From Azonexus fungiphilus (lineage in GTDB: Bacteria; Pseudomonadota; Gammaproteobacteria; Burkholderiales; Rhodocyclaceae), in the NCBI RefSeq assembly GCF_003634965.1, contig NZ_RBXP01000018.1, forward strand, positions 62,001 to 126,000: a stretch of 64,000 bases of DNA, read 5' to 3'. Each line of letters begins with the position of its first letter. The first letter of the stretch is position 1. The position numbers and the translations under genes were made by a program. Below the pieces are notes generated by a model that saw only the letters and a list, made by a program, of their open reading frames with translations, searched no databases and had not been told where the DNA came from. Shown piece after piece: positions 15,680 to 24,132 of this stretch.

Positions 15680-16863
15680 TTGCCGGCCTGGCCGATGATG
15701 CCGTAGATCGGCTGCATGGTCGCCAGCATGATCCAGCCAAGCAGCAGGCCAATGATCAGGGTCAGGGCCGGTTCGATCAGTGTTTGTACTGCAGCCAGGG
15801 CGTCTGCGGCTTCGCCCTCGTAACGGCGGGCGATGTTGTTCAGGGTCTGGTCGAGCCGGCCGGTCCGCTCGCCGATCTGCAGCATGCGCACGAGCAGGGG
15901 GGGATAGATGGCGTGGCGGGCGAAGGCGTCGGCGAGCGTGCTGCCCTGTTCGACCGAGCGGTGGATGTCGGCCAGCGCGGCGCCGACGATCCGGTTGCGC
16001 GTCGTCGGCTGCAATGCGGCCAGTGCCTCGAGCAAGGGAATGCCGGTCGTGTAGAGCAAGGCCAGCAGTTCGGCCTGGCGGGTGACCAGCAGCTTGCGAT
16101 AGATGCCGCCGGTCAGCGGCAGCTTGAGCAGCCAGCTGTCGCGCAGGCGGGCCAGGTCCGGGCTGTGGCGAATGGCCAGGTGCAGCGCCGGCAACAACAG
16201 GGCCGGGAGTGCGAGCAGCCAGGGCCAGTATCCGGCAAGCAGGTCGGCGGTGGCGAACAACAGGCGGGTGTGGGGTGGCAATGGCAGGCCGGTTTCGCCC
16301 AGAAAGGTACGGATCTGCGGGACGAGGAAGAACATCAGGAAGGCGGCCGTGCCGAGCACCAGGGTCCCGGCAACCGCCGGATAGAGCAGCAGTTTGCGCG
16401 TGCCGGCGGCGAGGGTTTCCTCCTGGCGCAGCGTCGTGCCCAGTCGTTTCAGGGTCTCCGGTAGTTGTCCGCTGAGTTCACCGGCGCGGATGACGCCGGT
16501 GAAGACCGGGTCGATGCCGGCAGCTTCGGTCTGCAGCGCGTCCGATAGGGGCTGCCCGGCGGCCAGCGCCGTGGCGATGCGCCGGCAGCGCGCCCGCCAG
16601 TGGCGTCCTTCGCCATTCTCGGCGAGATCCTCGATGGCTTCGATCAGGGGAATGCCGGCAGTCAGCAGTTGTTCGACATGAAAGCAGAAATCGATCAGCT
16701 CGCGGCGCGACGGTGGTTGCATGCGCTGCTTCCGGGGGCTGGCCCGGAGCAACTCTAGACCGCTGCGCTGCAGGCTGCGCTCGAGGTCGTCGAGACCGGT
16801 CGCTTCGGATTGCCCGGAAACAACCTCCAGGTCTGCGTTGATGGCTTTGAATCGGTACAGCAT
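15676..16863 (-). CDS. GspF/PilC/MshG-type inner-membrane platform protein
   Basis: A 395-residue polytopic protein of the type II secretion F family with two T2SSF repeats (about residues 58-180 and 262-383). Typical blocks are FCFHVEQLLTAGIPLIEAIEDL and VTRQAELLALLYTTGIPLLEAL, each followed by a helical bundle, with membrane helices near 160-185, 210-240 and at the C-terminus (LIEPALTLIIGLLLGWIMLA). It forms the rotor or platform on which the ATPase acts to add or remove pilins. Start overlaps the ATPase gene by one base, end overlaps the next gene by ATGA. Confidence 0.92.
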   Translation of the reverse strand: MLYRFKAINADLEVVSGQSEATGLDDLERSLQRSGLELLRASPRKQRMQPPSRRELIDFCFHVEQLLTAGIPLIEAIEDLAENGEGRHWRARCRRIATALAAGQPLSDALQTEAAGIDPVFTGVIRAGELSGQLPETLKRLGTTLRQEETLAAGTRKLLLYPAVAGTLVLGTAAFLMFFLVPQIRTFLGETGLPLPPHTRLLFATADLLAGYWPWLLALPALLLPALHLAIRHSPDLARLRDSWLLKLPLTGGIYRKLLVTRQAELLALLYTTGIPLLEALAALQPTTRNRIVGAALADIHRSVEQGSTLADAFARHAIYPPLLVRMLQIGERTGRLDQTLNNIARRYEGEAADALAAVQTLIEPALTLIIGLLLGWIMLATMQPIYGIIGQAGK

Positions 16864-18518
16864 CAGTGCCAGTTTCCGATGTCGACGGCGCGCGCCGCTT
16901 CGTCGAGCGTGGTGTCGCCGTTGCGTACCCGCTGCAGCGCGTTGTCGCGCAGACTGTTGAATCCCCGGGCGACGGCTGCGGCGTGCAAGGTGGGTGGTGT
17001 GGCGCCGCCGGCAAGCAGGAGATCGAGTTCGGGGTCGATGCTCAGCGTCTCGAGCAAGGCGAGCCGGCCGCGGTAGCCATGGCCCCGGCAGTGCGGACAG
17101 CCGACCGCGACGGCGACCCGCTCGTCGCCGAGCAGCGTCGATTCGGCCGCGGTGGCCGGTCGGCTGCTCCGGCAGTCGCGGCAAAGGCGGCGGACCAGGC
17201 GCTGGGCGACGATCCCGGTCAGGTTGCCATGCAGTCTTTGCGTTTCGATGCCCAGTTCGCGCAGGCGGGAAATCGCTGCCAACGCACTGCCCGCGTGCAG
17301 CGTGGCGAAGACCCGGTGCCCGGTCAGCGCCGCCCTGAGCGCCATTGCGGCAGTTTCGGCGTCGCGGATTTCGCCGATCAGGATGATGTCCGGATCCTGC
17401 CTCAACATCGAGCGGACGCCGCTGGCGAAATCAAGCTTGACGCTTTCCGAGAGCGAAGTCTGCCTGAGCAGGGGCAGCGGGTATTCGACCGGGTCTTCCA
17501 GCGTCATGATGTGCACGCCGTCGTGATTGAGCCGGTTGAGCAGCGAGTACAAGGTCGTGGTCTTGCCGCTGCCGGTTGGTCCGGTGACCAGGAGCAGTCC
17601 TTCCGGACGATCGCTCATGCGCTCGAGCAGTGTCTGCTGGGCTGGCTCGAGGCCCAGGCTCGCGAGAGGAACGATGCCCTTCTGGCGATCGAGTATCCGC
17701 AGGACGATGTTTTCGCCGTGAATGGTCGGCTGGCTGGCGGCCCGGAAATCGATGTGCCGGCCAGCGACTTGCTGGCTCAGGTGGCCATCTTGAGGCGAGC
17801 GGGTTTCGGCGATGTTCATGCCGGCGAGGATCTTGATCCGGCCGGCCAGTCCAGGCCAGGTCGATTTGTGCAGGATGCGGACGGTTTCGAGGATGCCGTC
17901 GACGCGGTAGCGAATGCGCAGGCCGGCGTTTTCCGGTTCGAAGTGGATGTCGGAGGCCTGGCGTCGGACGGCGTCGGCGAGTAGCGCATCGACCAGCCGG
18001 ACCGCCGGCGAATCGCCACCGTGGGGGGCGCTTGGGCTCTTGCCCTCGAATTCGTCGATGATCCCGTCGATCGCCAGTTCGTAACCGTAGTGGAGGTCGA
18101 TGGCTTGTTCGATTTCGGCCTGGCTGGCCAGCAGGATTTCGGTTTTCAGCCCTGCCGGCGTGTGTGCCCGCACGTTGTCGAGGGCCTGGCCGTCTCCGGG
18201 GGCAGCCATGGCCAGTTGCCAGCGGCGGCCCTGCGGATCGAGTGATACCGGGAGCAAACGGTGACGCCTTGCGATCTGGGCAGGGATCAGGCGAACGGCA
18301 GCCGCGTCCACCGGGTGGCGCAGCGGGTCGAAGCGCGTGTAGCCAAGTTGGTCGGCAAGGACGTCGCTGATCCCTTTTTCGCCGGCGAAGCCCAGCGTGT
18401 GAAGCAGGATGCCGAGGGGTTGCCGGCGTTTCTGTTGTTCGACGAGTGCGATCCGTAGTTGATCTTCGTTGATCATGCCGGCGTCGATCAGGGAGCGGCC
18501 GAGTAGTTGGCGCGTCAT
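16863..18518 (-). CDS. GspE/PilB/MshE-type pilus extension ATPase
   Basis: A 551-residue cytoplasmic ATPase. The N-terminal MshEN/GspE-N domain begins with LLGRSLIDAGMINEDQLRIAL (residues 5-25); such domains bind cyclic di-GMP in MshE, and a RQPLG-L---GF pattern occurs here (residues 32-44). The catalytic half has Walker A GPTGSGKTTT (313-322), the Asp box, Walker B DPDIILIGEIRD (375-386) and His box GHRVFATLHAGSA. A zinc-type pair CRDC and CPHC follows. It powers pilus assembly together with the GspF-like platform protein. Conservation of catalytic motifs is complete. Confidence 0.95.
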   Translation of the reverse strand: MTRQLLGRSLIDAGMINEDQLRIALVEQQKRRQPLGILLHTLGFAGEKGISDVLADQLGYTRFDPLRHPVDAAAVRLIPAQIARRHRLLPVSLDPQGRRWQLAMAAPGDGQALDNVRAHTPAGLKTEILLASQAEIEQAIDLHYGYELAIDGIIDEFEGKSPSAPHGGDSPAVRLVDALLADAVRRQASDIHFEPENAGLRIRYRVDGILETVRILHKSTWPGLAGRIKILAGMNIAETRSPQDGHLSQQVAGRHIDFRAASQPTIHGENIVLRILDRQKGIVPLASLGLEPAQQTLLERMSDRPEGLLLVTGPTGSGKTTTLYSLLNRLNHDGVHIMTLEDPVEYPLPLLRQTSLSESVKLDFASGVRSMLRQDPDIILIGEIRDAETAAMALRAALTGHRVFATLHAGSALAAISRLRELGIETQRLHGNLTGIVAQRLVRRLCRDCRSSRPATAAESTLLGDERVAVAVGCPHCRGHGYRGRLALLETLSIDPELDLLLAGGATPPTLHAAAVARGFNSLRDNALQRVRNGDTTLDEAARAVDIGNWH

Positions 18519-18961
18519 GGTCCGGCATGCTCCAGTTCGGCGATCCGTCTGCGCAACTCGGCAAGAGGCAGCAGATGGCGGCTGACGTTTGTTGCTGCCT
18601 GCAGGGCGGCCTGGTAGCTCAGCAGCGCTGTCGGGCGTTGTTCAAGATGGTCGAAGGCAACGCCAAGGTTGTAGTGGATCTCCGGGTGGCGCTGGCCGCC
18701 CGCTGCCAGCGCCCTGGTGTAAGCGGCGCGTGCTTCCGGCCAGCGTCGCTGCTGGGCCAGCAGGTTGCCCAGTTCGAAATGCGGGCGAGCGTCGCCGGGG
18801 TGCTCGTCAGCCAGTTGGCGCAGTTGGCTTTCCCGGTCCTCGCTGGACATCGATTGCTTGATTGCCAGGTCGACGAAGGCTTGGGTCGGCTCGGCGGCGA
18901 CTGCCGTTGTCGGCGCTGAGAGGATGGCCAGCAGGAGGCGGGTCAGTGTTTGCCGTGTCAT
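18515..18961 (-). CDS. TPR-repeat periplasmic protein of the MSHA-like operon (MshN-like position)
   Basis: A 148-residue protein with a signal peptide (LTRLLLAILSAPTTAVAAEP, cut near residue 23) and two to three tetratricopeptide repeats (RPHFELGNLLAQQRRWPEARAAY and EIHYNLGVAFDHLEQ followed by ALLSYQAAL). It lies between the secretin and ATPase genes, where MSHA loci carry mshM/mshN; MshN has TPRs, so it may fill that role in secretin assembly or protein-protein contact. It starts one base downstream of the secretin stop and overlaps the ATPase gene by ATGA. Confidence 0.82.
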   Translation of the reverse strand: MTRQTLTRLLLAILSAPTTAVAAEPTQAFVDLAIKQSMSSEDRESQLRQLADEHPGDARPHFELGNLLAQQRRWPEARAAYTRALAAGGQRHPEIHYNLGVAFDHLEQRPTALLSYQAALQAATNVSRHLLPLAELRRRIAELEHAGP

Positions 18962-18962
18962 G

Positions 18963-20561
18963 TCAGGGCTCGGTTTGCAGCGAGGGGAACGGCAGCGCAT
19001 GTCTGGGTGGCACGAAAAAGCCGGCATCCGGCAGATGCTCTGCAAATCCGGCGTAATCCCCCTGCAGGCTGGCCTCCTTGATGACCAGAGGGCGCAGGAA
19101 GATGACGAGTTCGGTTTTCTGGGCCCGGTTGTTGCGGTTGTTGAAGGCTTCGCCAGCGATCGGCAATTCGCCGAGCAATGGCACACGGGCGGTCTGGTAG
19201 TCGATGCGGTCTTCCATCAGGCCGCCGAGAACCGCAATCTGGCCATTGGCAACGCGCATCACCGATTCGATTTCGCGGGTGCGGATCATTGGCACGAGGT
19301 TCTCGATGCCGTTACGTCGCAGATCGGGGTTGGGGTCAGGCACTTCCCTGCCGATGCTGGTGATGGTTGGCCGGATGTTGAGGACGACTGAGTCATCTGC
19401 GGCGATTTGCGGCGTGACGCCAAGCACCAGTCCGACGGAAACCGTTTGCGGTGTTGTCGTGTAAGTGACGGTCGTGCCAACGTTGGCGGTGGTTGTCGTG
19501 TCGGCTTTGACGCTGAAATAGACGTAGTTCTCGACAACCTTGAGAATCGCCGACTGGTTGTTGAGGACCGAGAGTCGAGGGCTGGAAAGTACCTTGCTGG
19601 TGCCGAAGCGCTGCAGCAGGTTGATCAGCGCCCGCGGATTGTCGCCGCGGTTGTAGCGCAGATTCACGCTGTTCTTCAGCGGATTGCCGGCAAGTTCGAA
19701 AAGGCCGCCGCCGATCATCGAACTCCAGTCGATGCCCTGTTCATGGCCTTCGCTCAAGGCGACCTCGATGATTGTCGCTTCGATTAGAACCTGCCTGCGT
19801 ACGGCATTGCTGAGGCGGTCGAGGAACGCACGGATACGCCGGTGCTCGCGGTCGCTGGCAAAAGCCGAGACCAGTCCGGCTTCGGCATTGACGATCAGAT
19901 TTTTTCCGGGGTTTTCGGTCGAGTGCTCGTCCTTTTTGGCGTCGTCAGCCAAGGTGCTTCCTGCCAGAAGTGTCTTCAGGTTTTTCTCCAGGCTTTCCCA
20001 GAACCTGTGCTGGCTGGTGTTGTCGATGCGGGTGCTCGACAGGCTGCCAGATGCGGCGTTGCCGGTGCCGGCGGCGCCGATCTGCATGTTGTTGGCAACC
20101 GAGGCGCTGACGGTTCGTCCGAGGTTCGGGTAGTCAACCGCGTAATGCCTGAGATAGGGCGTGTCGGGCAATATCTGCAGGTAGCCGTTGGCAAATTCGA
20201 AACGTAGCGGGGCCTGCCTGGAGATTCTCTCGAGCAGGGCGGGAAGGGTTTGCTGTTTGGCGTTCAGGGTGACGGTGCCGCTCACTCCCGGTGCAATGTC
20301 GATTTCAAGTGCAGCATCACGGGCCAGAGCGAATAACAAGTCGCGTACTGGGATGCGGTCTACGTTGACGCTGTACCGTGCTTCGCTTTTTCCTGGCGTT
20401 GTCGTACCTGTGTCCGCGCTCGCCAGTTCGGTGACGATGGGCGGGATGATGGCCGCTCCGCTGCCTTGCAGATGGCCGCGCGCTGGTGGGCGCGGGGTGG
20501 GGGTGCCGCAGGCCAGGAGGGCGAATGTCAGTGTCAGCAGGAGCAGCATATATCGAGGCAT
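18963..20561 (-). CDS. mshL: MSHA-type pilus secretin MshL
   Basis: A 532-residue outer-membrane secretin. It begins with a lipoprotein signal (LLLTLTFALLAC-GT, Cys about residue 18). The STN/N0 domain follows (YSVNVDRIPVRDLLFALARDA, a hallmark of MshL), then a short N1-like domain (LIVNAEAGLVSAFASDREHRR) and the C-terminal secretin beta-domain with VLIEATIIEVALSEGHEQGIDW, LSSPRLSVLNNQSAILKV, and VPLLGELPIAGEAF. It forms the outer-membrane channel for the pilus. It is the first gene of a ten-gene minus-strand operon with overlapping or nearly abutting genes down to 10352. The promoter must lie within 20562-20680, shared with the divergent mla operon. Confidence 0.95.
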   Translation of the reverse strand: MPRYMLLLLTLTFALLACGTPTPRPPARGHLQGSGAAIIPPIVTELASADTGTTTPGKSEARYSVNVDRIPVRDLLFALARDAALEIDIAPGVSGTVTLNAKQQTLPALLERISRQAPLRFEFANGYLQILPDTPYLRHYAVDYPNLGRTVSASVANNMQIGAAGTGNAASGSLSSTRIDNTSQHRFWESLEKNLKTLLAGSTLADDAKKDEHSTENPGKNLIVNAEAGLVSAFASDREHRRIRAFLDRLSNAVRRQVLIEATIIEVALSEGHEQGIDWSSMIGGGLFELAGNPLKNSVNLRYNRGDNPRALINLLQRFGTSKVLSSPRLSVLNNQSAILKVVENYVYFSVKADTTTTANVGTTVTYTTTPQTVSVGLVLGVTPQIAADDSVVLNIRPTITSIGREVPDPNPDLRRNGIENLVPMIRTREIESVMRVANGQIAVLGGLMEDRIDYQTARVPLLGELPIAGEAFNNRNNRAQKTELVIFLRPLVIKEASLQGDYAGFAEHLPDAGFFVPPRHALPFPSLQTEP

Positions 20562-20671
20562 CTCGTATCCATGGTGCGCGACATTGTGATGCTATTAGCA
20601 TTTAACCTATTTGTCATCTTTTCTTTTTGCTTGCGATGTGACTCTGTTCCGGAGAGGAGTGCGGACGCTTC

Positions 20672-20680
20672 TGTTAGAAT
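20672..20680 (+). promoter_or_regulatory. Extended -10 promoter of the mla operon
   Basis: TGTTAGAAT matches an extended -10 (TG-N-TATAAT with one mismatch). No good -35 lies 16-18 bases upstream, which is acceptable for extended -10 promoters. The start point would fall near 20687, just before the likely TTG start of mlaF at 20709. Confidence 0.5.
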
Positions 20681-20708
20681 GCGGCTGTCTTTTTCTGGGA
20701 AGCAGGCG

Positions 20709-21530
20709 TTGTCGGACGACATCCTGGTCGATATTCAAGACCTACACTTCAACTACGACGGGCGGCCGGTGCTGCAGGGAATCAACATGAGGATTCCCCG
20801 TGGCAAGGTCGTCGCGATCATGGGCGGCTCCGGATGTGGCAAAACCACACTGCTCCGTTGCATCGGCGGGCAGCTAAGGCCAACTGGTGGCCACGTCCGC
20901 TTGGGTGAAAGCGTTGTCAGCGCGATGTCCGAAGCCGATCTCTATCGCTTGCGTCGACGCATGGGCATGCTGTTCCAGTTCGGTGCCTTGTTTACGGATC
21001 TCAGCGTGTTCGAAAACGTGGCCTTCCCTTTGCGCGAACACACGGACATTCCCGAAGAGATGATTCGTGACCTGGTGCTGATGAAGCTGGAGGCCGTCGG
21101 CTTGCGTGGTGCGCATGCACTGATGCCGGCCTCGCTGTCCGGTGGCATGGCTCGTCGCGTCGCACTGGCCCGGGCGATTGCCCTGGATCCGATGCTGATC
21201 ATGTACGACGAGCCGTTTACCGGCCTGGACCCGATTGCACTGGGGGTCATCGGGCGCCTCATCCGGACGCTCAACGACGCGCTCGGGGCAACCTCGATCA
21301 TGGTTACCCATGATATCCAGGAGTCGCTGCTGATCGTCGATTACATTTATTTCCTGAATGGTGGCCGGGTTGTGGCGGAGGGAACCCCGGACGAGATTCG
21401 TGCGTCCCGTGATCCTTTCGTTCATCAGTTCGTGCATGCAGAGCCCGATGGTCCCGTGCATTTTGATTATCCGGCACCGCCGGTGAGCGAGGATTTTCTG
21501 CGGGGAGGTCGTCATGCCGGGACCGCTTGA
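20709..21530 (+). CDS. mlaF: Phospholipid transport ATP-binding protein MlaF
   Basis: A 273-residue ABC ATPase of the Mla system, which moves phospholipids between outer and inner membrane to keep outer-membrane asymmetry. Walker A is GGSGCGKTTLL, the Q-loop MLFQFGALF, the signature LSGGMARRVALARA and Walker B LIMYDEPFTGLDP, all typical of MlaF. I chose the TTG at 20709 (MSDDILVDIQDLHF), because the in-frame ATG at 20679 lies inside the -10 box. It starts the mlaFEDACB run on the plus strand, and mlaE overlaps its end by 17 bases. Confidence 0.95.
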   Translation: MSDDILVDIQDLHFNYDGRPVLQGINMRIPRGKVVAIMGGSGCGKTTLLRCIGGQLRPTGGHVRLGESVVSAMSEADLYRLRRRMGMLFQFGALFTDLSVFENVAFPLREHTDIPEEMIRDLVLMKLEAVGLRGAHALMPASLSGGMARRVALARAIALDPMLIMYDEPFTGLDPIALGVIGRLIRTLNDALGATSIMVTHDIQESLLIVDYIYFLNGGRVVAEGTPDEIRASRDPFVHQFVHAEPDGPVHFDYPAPPVSEDFLRGGRHAGTA

Positions 21531-22308
21531 GTTGGTGCGCAGTCTGGGGCATGGAGTGGTGGACAAGATCTGGCGCCTCGGATTTGCCACCCGATTCTTC
21601 TTTGCCATTCTGGCCCACTCCGGGACCGCATTCCGTCGTTTGCCGCTGACTTTGCGCGAAATCTATTTCAGCGGGGTGCTGTCGCTGCTGATCATTCTGG
21701 TTTCGGGCTTGTTTGTCGGCTTGGTGCTTGGTCTTCAGGGCTATGAAACGCTCGCGCGTTATGGTTCAACGGAGGCGCTGGGTATTCTCGTCGCGCTGTC
21801 GCTGGTTCGTGAACTCGGTCCTGTCGTCGCCGGTCTGCTCTTCGCTTCGCGCGCCGGTTCGTCGATCACTGCAGAAATCGGCCTGATGAAGACAACCGAG
21901 CAGTTGAAGGCGATGGATATGATGGCGGTCAATCCGATTGCCCGCGTCGTGGCGCCGCGTTTCTGGGGCGGCGTCATCTCGATGCCCTTGCTGGCTGCGA
22001 TGTTCTCGGCGATGGGGGTCTTTGGTGGCTGGCTGATCGGCGTCGTCTTCATTGGCGTGGACGACGGTGCTTTCTGGTCACAGATGCAGTCGAGCGTGGA
22101 TTTTCGCTATGACATCCTCAATGGGATCATCAAGAGCGTCGTCTTCGGGTTCGCAGTCTCGCTCATCGCTGTTTTCGAGGGCTACGATTCGGTGCCGACG
22201 GCAGAGGGCGTGTCGCGAGCCATCACGCGCACCGTGGTGACCTCGGCAATGACAATACTTGCCCTGGATTTCATTCTCACTTCGTTCATGTTCCGAGGTA
22301 ACTCATGA
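21514..22308 (+). CDS. mlaE: Phospholipid transport permease MlaE
   Basis: A 264-residue inner-membrane permease (MlaE/YrbE family) with about five to six membrane segments. Diagnostic blocks: SLVRELGPVVAGLLFASRAGSSITAEIGLMKTTEQL (the conserved coupling region with the ELGP motif), MAVNPIARVVAPRFWGGVI, and the C-terminal GFAVSLIAVFEGY. It forms the membrane core with MlaF, MlaD and MlaB. Start overlaps mlaF by 17 bases and its end overlaps mlaD by four. Confidence 0.96.
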   Translation: MPGPLELVRSLGHGVVDKIWRLGFATRFFFAILAHSGTAFRRLPLTLREIYFSGVLSLLIILVSGLFVGLVLGLQGYETLARYGSTEALGILVALSLVRELGPVVAGLLFASRAGSSITAEIGLMKTTEQLKAMDMMAVNPIARVVAPRFWGGVISMPLLAAMFSAMGVFGGWLIGVVFIGVDDGAFWSQMQSSVDFRYDILNGIIKSVVFGFAVSLIAVFEGYDSVPTAEGVSRAITRTVVTSAMTILALDFILTSFMFRGNS

Positions 22309-22775
22309 ACCGTACCGTTCTCGACCTGTGGGTCGGCTTTTTTGTTGCACTGGGTCTGGCCGCAGTGTTGTTTTTGGCGCTCAAGGTGGGCAATCTTTCC
22401 GCAGCGCACCTGTCCGAAACCTATGTCCTGCAAGCCAAGTTTGATAACATCGGCGGCCTGAAGGTGCGTGGTCCGGTGAAGAGTGCCGGCGTGCTGGTAG
22501 GTCGGATATCTGATATCCGGTTCGATCCGGAGAGCTACCAGGCGGTGGTGACGATGAACGTCGATGGGCGCTACAAGTTCCCGCGCGACACTTTCGCTTC
22601 GATTTATACGGCAGGTTTGCTGGGCGAGCAGTACATCGGGTTTGATGTCGGCGGCGATGAAAAGATGCTGCAGCCGGGAGATACCGTGAAGATGACCCAA
22701 TCGGCCGTGGTCTTGGAAAAGCTGATTAGCCAATTCCTCTTCAACAAGGCGGCTGAAGGACAGGATAGCAAATGA
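22305..22775 (+). CDS. mlaD: MCE-domain phospholipid-binding protein MlaD
   Basis: A 156-residue protein with an N-terminal membrane anchor (about residues 7-26, LWVGFFVALGLAAVLFLALKV) and one MCE domain: LQAKFDNIGGLKVRGPVKSAGVLVGRI and YTAGLLGEQYIGFDVGG are hallmark blocks. It forms the hexameric periplasmic ring on MlaFEB that receives lipid from MlaC. ATGA overlaps with both neighbours. Confidence 0.96.
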   Translation: MNRTVLDLWVGFFVALGLAAVLFLALKVGNLSAAHLSETYVLQAKFDNIGGLKVRGPVKSAGVLVGRISDIRFDPESYQAVVTMNVDGRYKFPRDTFASIYTAGLLGEQYIGFDVGGDEKMLQPGDTVKMTQSAVVLEKLISQFLFNKAAEGQDSK

Positions 22776-23491
22776 CAGTGACGGCAGGATTCTCGATTCG
22801 GCGACTCGTTCGCCTGCTGGTGGTCGGCGGTGCGGTTGCGCTGGCCGGTCAGGCGACGGCCGGGGAAAACCCGCGTGATCCCTACGAAGGCTTCAACCGG
22901 GCAATGTTCTCGGCGAACGAGACGCTCGATAAATATGCCGCGCGTCCGGTTGCCCAGGCTTACGATGCTGCCGTGCCGCTGCCGGTCAAGGCCAGTTTCG
23001 GCAATTTCTTCGGCAATGTCGGTGAGGTCTGGGTCGGCGCCAACAATGCGATGCAGGGGAAGCCTGCCGAGGCTGGCACCGGTGTCGCCCGCCTGCTGAT
23101 CAATTCCACCGTCGGTATTTTTGGCCTGTTCGATGTCGCCAGCGAAATGGGGCTCGAGCGCTATAACGAGGATTTCGGCCAGACCATGGCGGTCTGGGGC
23201 GTAGGCGATGGTCCCTATTTCTTCTTCCCGGTGATCGGTCCCCGTACAGCCCGCGATACGGCTGGGTGGGCGGTTGATACGATGGCCGACCCGGTCACCT
23301 TCGTGCGTCCGGAGTCGGTTCGCATCGGTACCGCTGTGCTGCGTTTCGTCGATATCCGAGCCGGCCTGCTGCCGGCCGACAAGGTGGTCGAGGAAGCTGC
23401 GCTCGACAAGTATGCTTATATCCGCGACGCCTACCTGCAGCGTCGCCGCAATCTGATTCACGACGGTCGGCCGCCGCGTCTCGACGACTAA
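22772..23491 (+). CDS. mlaA: Outer-membrane phospholipid-retrieval protein MlaA (VacJ), without lipobox
   Basis: A 239-residue VacJ-family protein. The family core is clear: NPRDPYEGFNRAMFSANETLDKY, the GNFFGNVGEVWVGANNAMQGK region, RLLINSTVGIFGLFDVASEMGL, EDFGQTMAVWGVGDGPYFFFPVIGP. MlaA normally is a lipoprotein that removes misplaced phospholipids from the outer leaflet. Here the N-terminal hydrophobic segment (RLLVVGGAVALAGQATA) contains no cysteine, so it looks like a signal peptidase I substrate rather than a lipoprotein. The start overlaps the mlaD stop (ATGA), so a missed upstream start is unlikely. Confidence 0.94.
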   Translation: MTVTAGFSIRRLVRLLVVGGAVALAGQATAGENPRDPYEGFNRAMFSANETLDKYAARPVAQAYDAAVPLPVKASFGNFFGNVGEVWVGANNAMQGKPAEAGTGVARLLINSTVGIFGLFDVASEMGLERYNEDFGQTMAVWGVGDGPYFFFPVIGPRTARDTAGWAVDTMADPVTFVRPESVRIGTAVLRFVDIRAGLLPADKVVEEAALDKYAYIRDAYLQRRRNLIHDGRPPRLDD

Positions 23492-23505
23492 CGGATCAAG
23501 TTCCG

Positions 23506-24132
23506 ATGAAAAGACTGTTCGCTTTTGTTTCCTTCTGCCTGCTTTCCTGCGCCGCCTTTGCCTCGGAGGCGCCAGATGCCCTGGTCAAGAGGGTTTCCGA
23601 CGAAGTGCTCGAGATCGTCCGCGCTGACAAGGATATTCGCAATGGTGACATGCAGAAGATCGTTGCCTTGGTCGATGCCAAGGTGTTACCGCACTTCAAT
23701 TTCCAGCGCATGACCTCGCTTGCGGTCGGTCGCGACTGGCGTTCGGCGACGCCGGCCCAGAAGAGCCGTCTCGCCGAAGAATTCAAGATGTTGCTGGTGC
23801 GCACCTATTCGAATGCCCTGACTGGTTACAGCAACCAGCGCATCGTCTTCAAGCCGTTCAGGATGAAGGATGGCGAGAGCGAGGTGCTGGTCCGTTCCGA
23901 GGTTGTGCAGCCCGGGGCGCAGCCGGTCCAGATCGATTACTGGCTTGAGCTCGCCGATGGCAAGTGGAAAGTCTACGATGTGGTCGTTGCCGGTATCAGC
24001 CTGGTCACCAATTACCGTGAGCAGTTCGCCCGCGAGGTCCGCGACGGCGGCATCGACGGCTTGATCGCCAGCCTAGCAACGAAGAACAAGTCCCTCGAGG
24101 CGGCAGCTGCCGCCAAGACCGCACGCAAATGA
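23506..24132 (+). CDS. mlaC: Periplasmic phospholipid shuttle MlaC
   Basis: A 208-residue protein with a signal peptide (LFAFVSFCLLSCAAFA, cut near residue 19) and the Tol-Tol/MlaC fold: PDALVKRVSDEVLEIVRADKD, KVLPHFNFQRMTSLAVGRDWR, EEFKMLLVRTYSNALTGY and KVYDVVVAGISLVTNYREQF are all typical. It carries phospholipid between MlaA and MlaD. A short 14-base gap follows mlaA, and the end overlaps mlaB by four bases. Confidence 0.96.
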   Translation: MKRLFAFVSFCLLSCAAFASEAPDALVKRVSDEVLEIVRADKDIRNGDMQKIVALVDAKVLPHFNFQRMTSLAVGRDWRSATPAQKSRLAEEFKMLLVRTYSNALTGYSNQRIVFKPFRMKDGESEVLVRSEVVQPGAQPVQIDYWLELADGKWKVYDVVVAGISLVTNYREQFAREVRDGGIDGLIASLATKNKSLEAAAAAKTARK

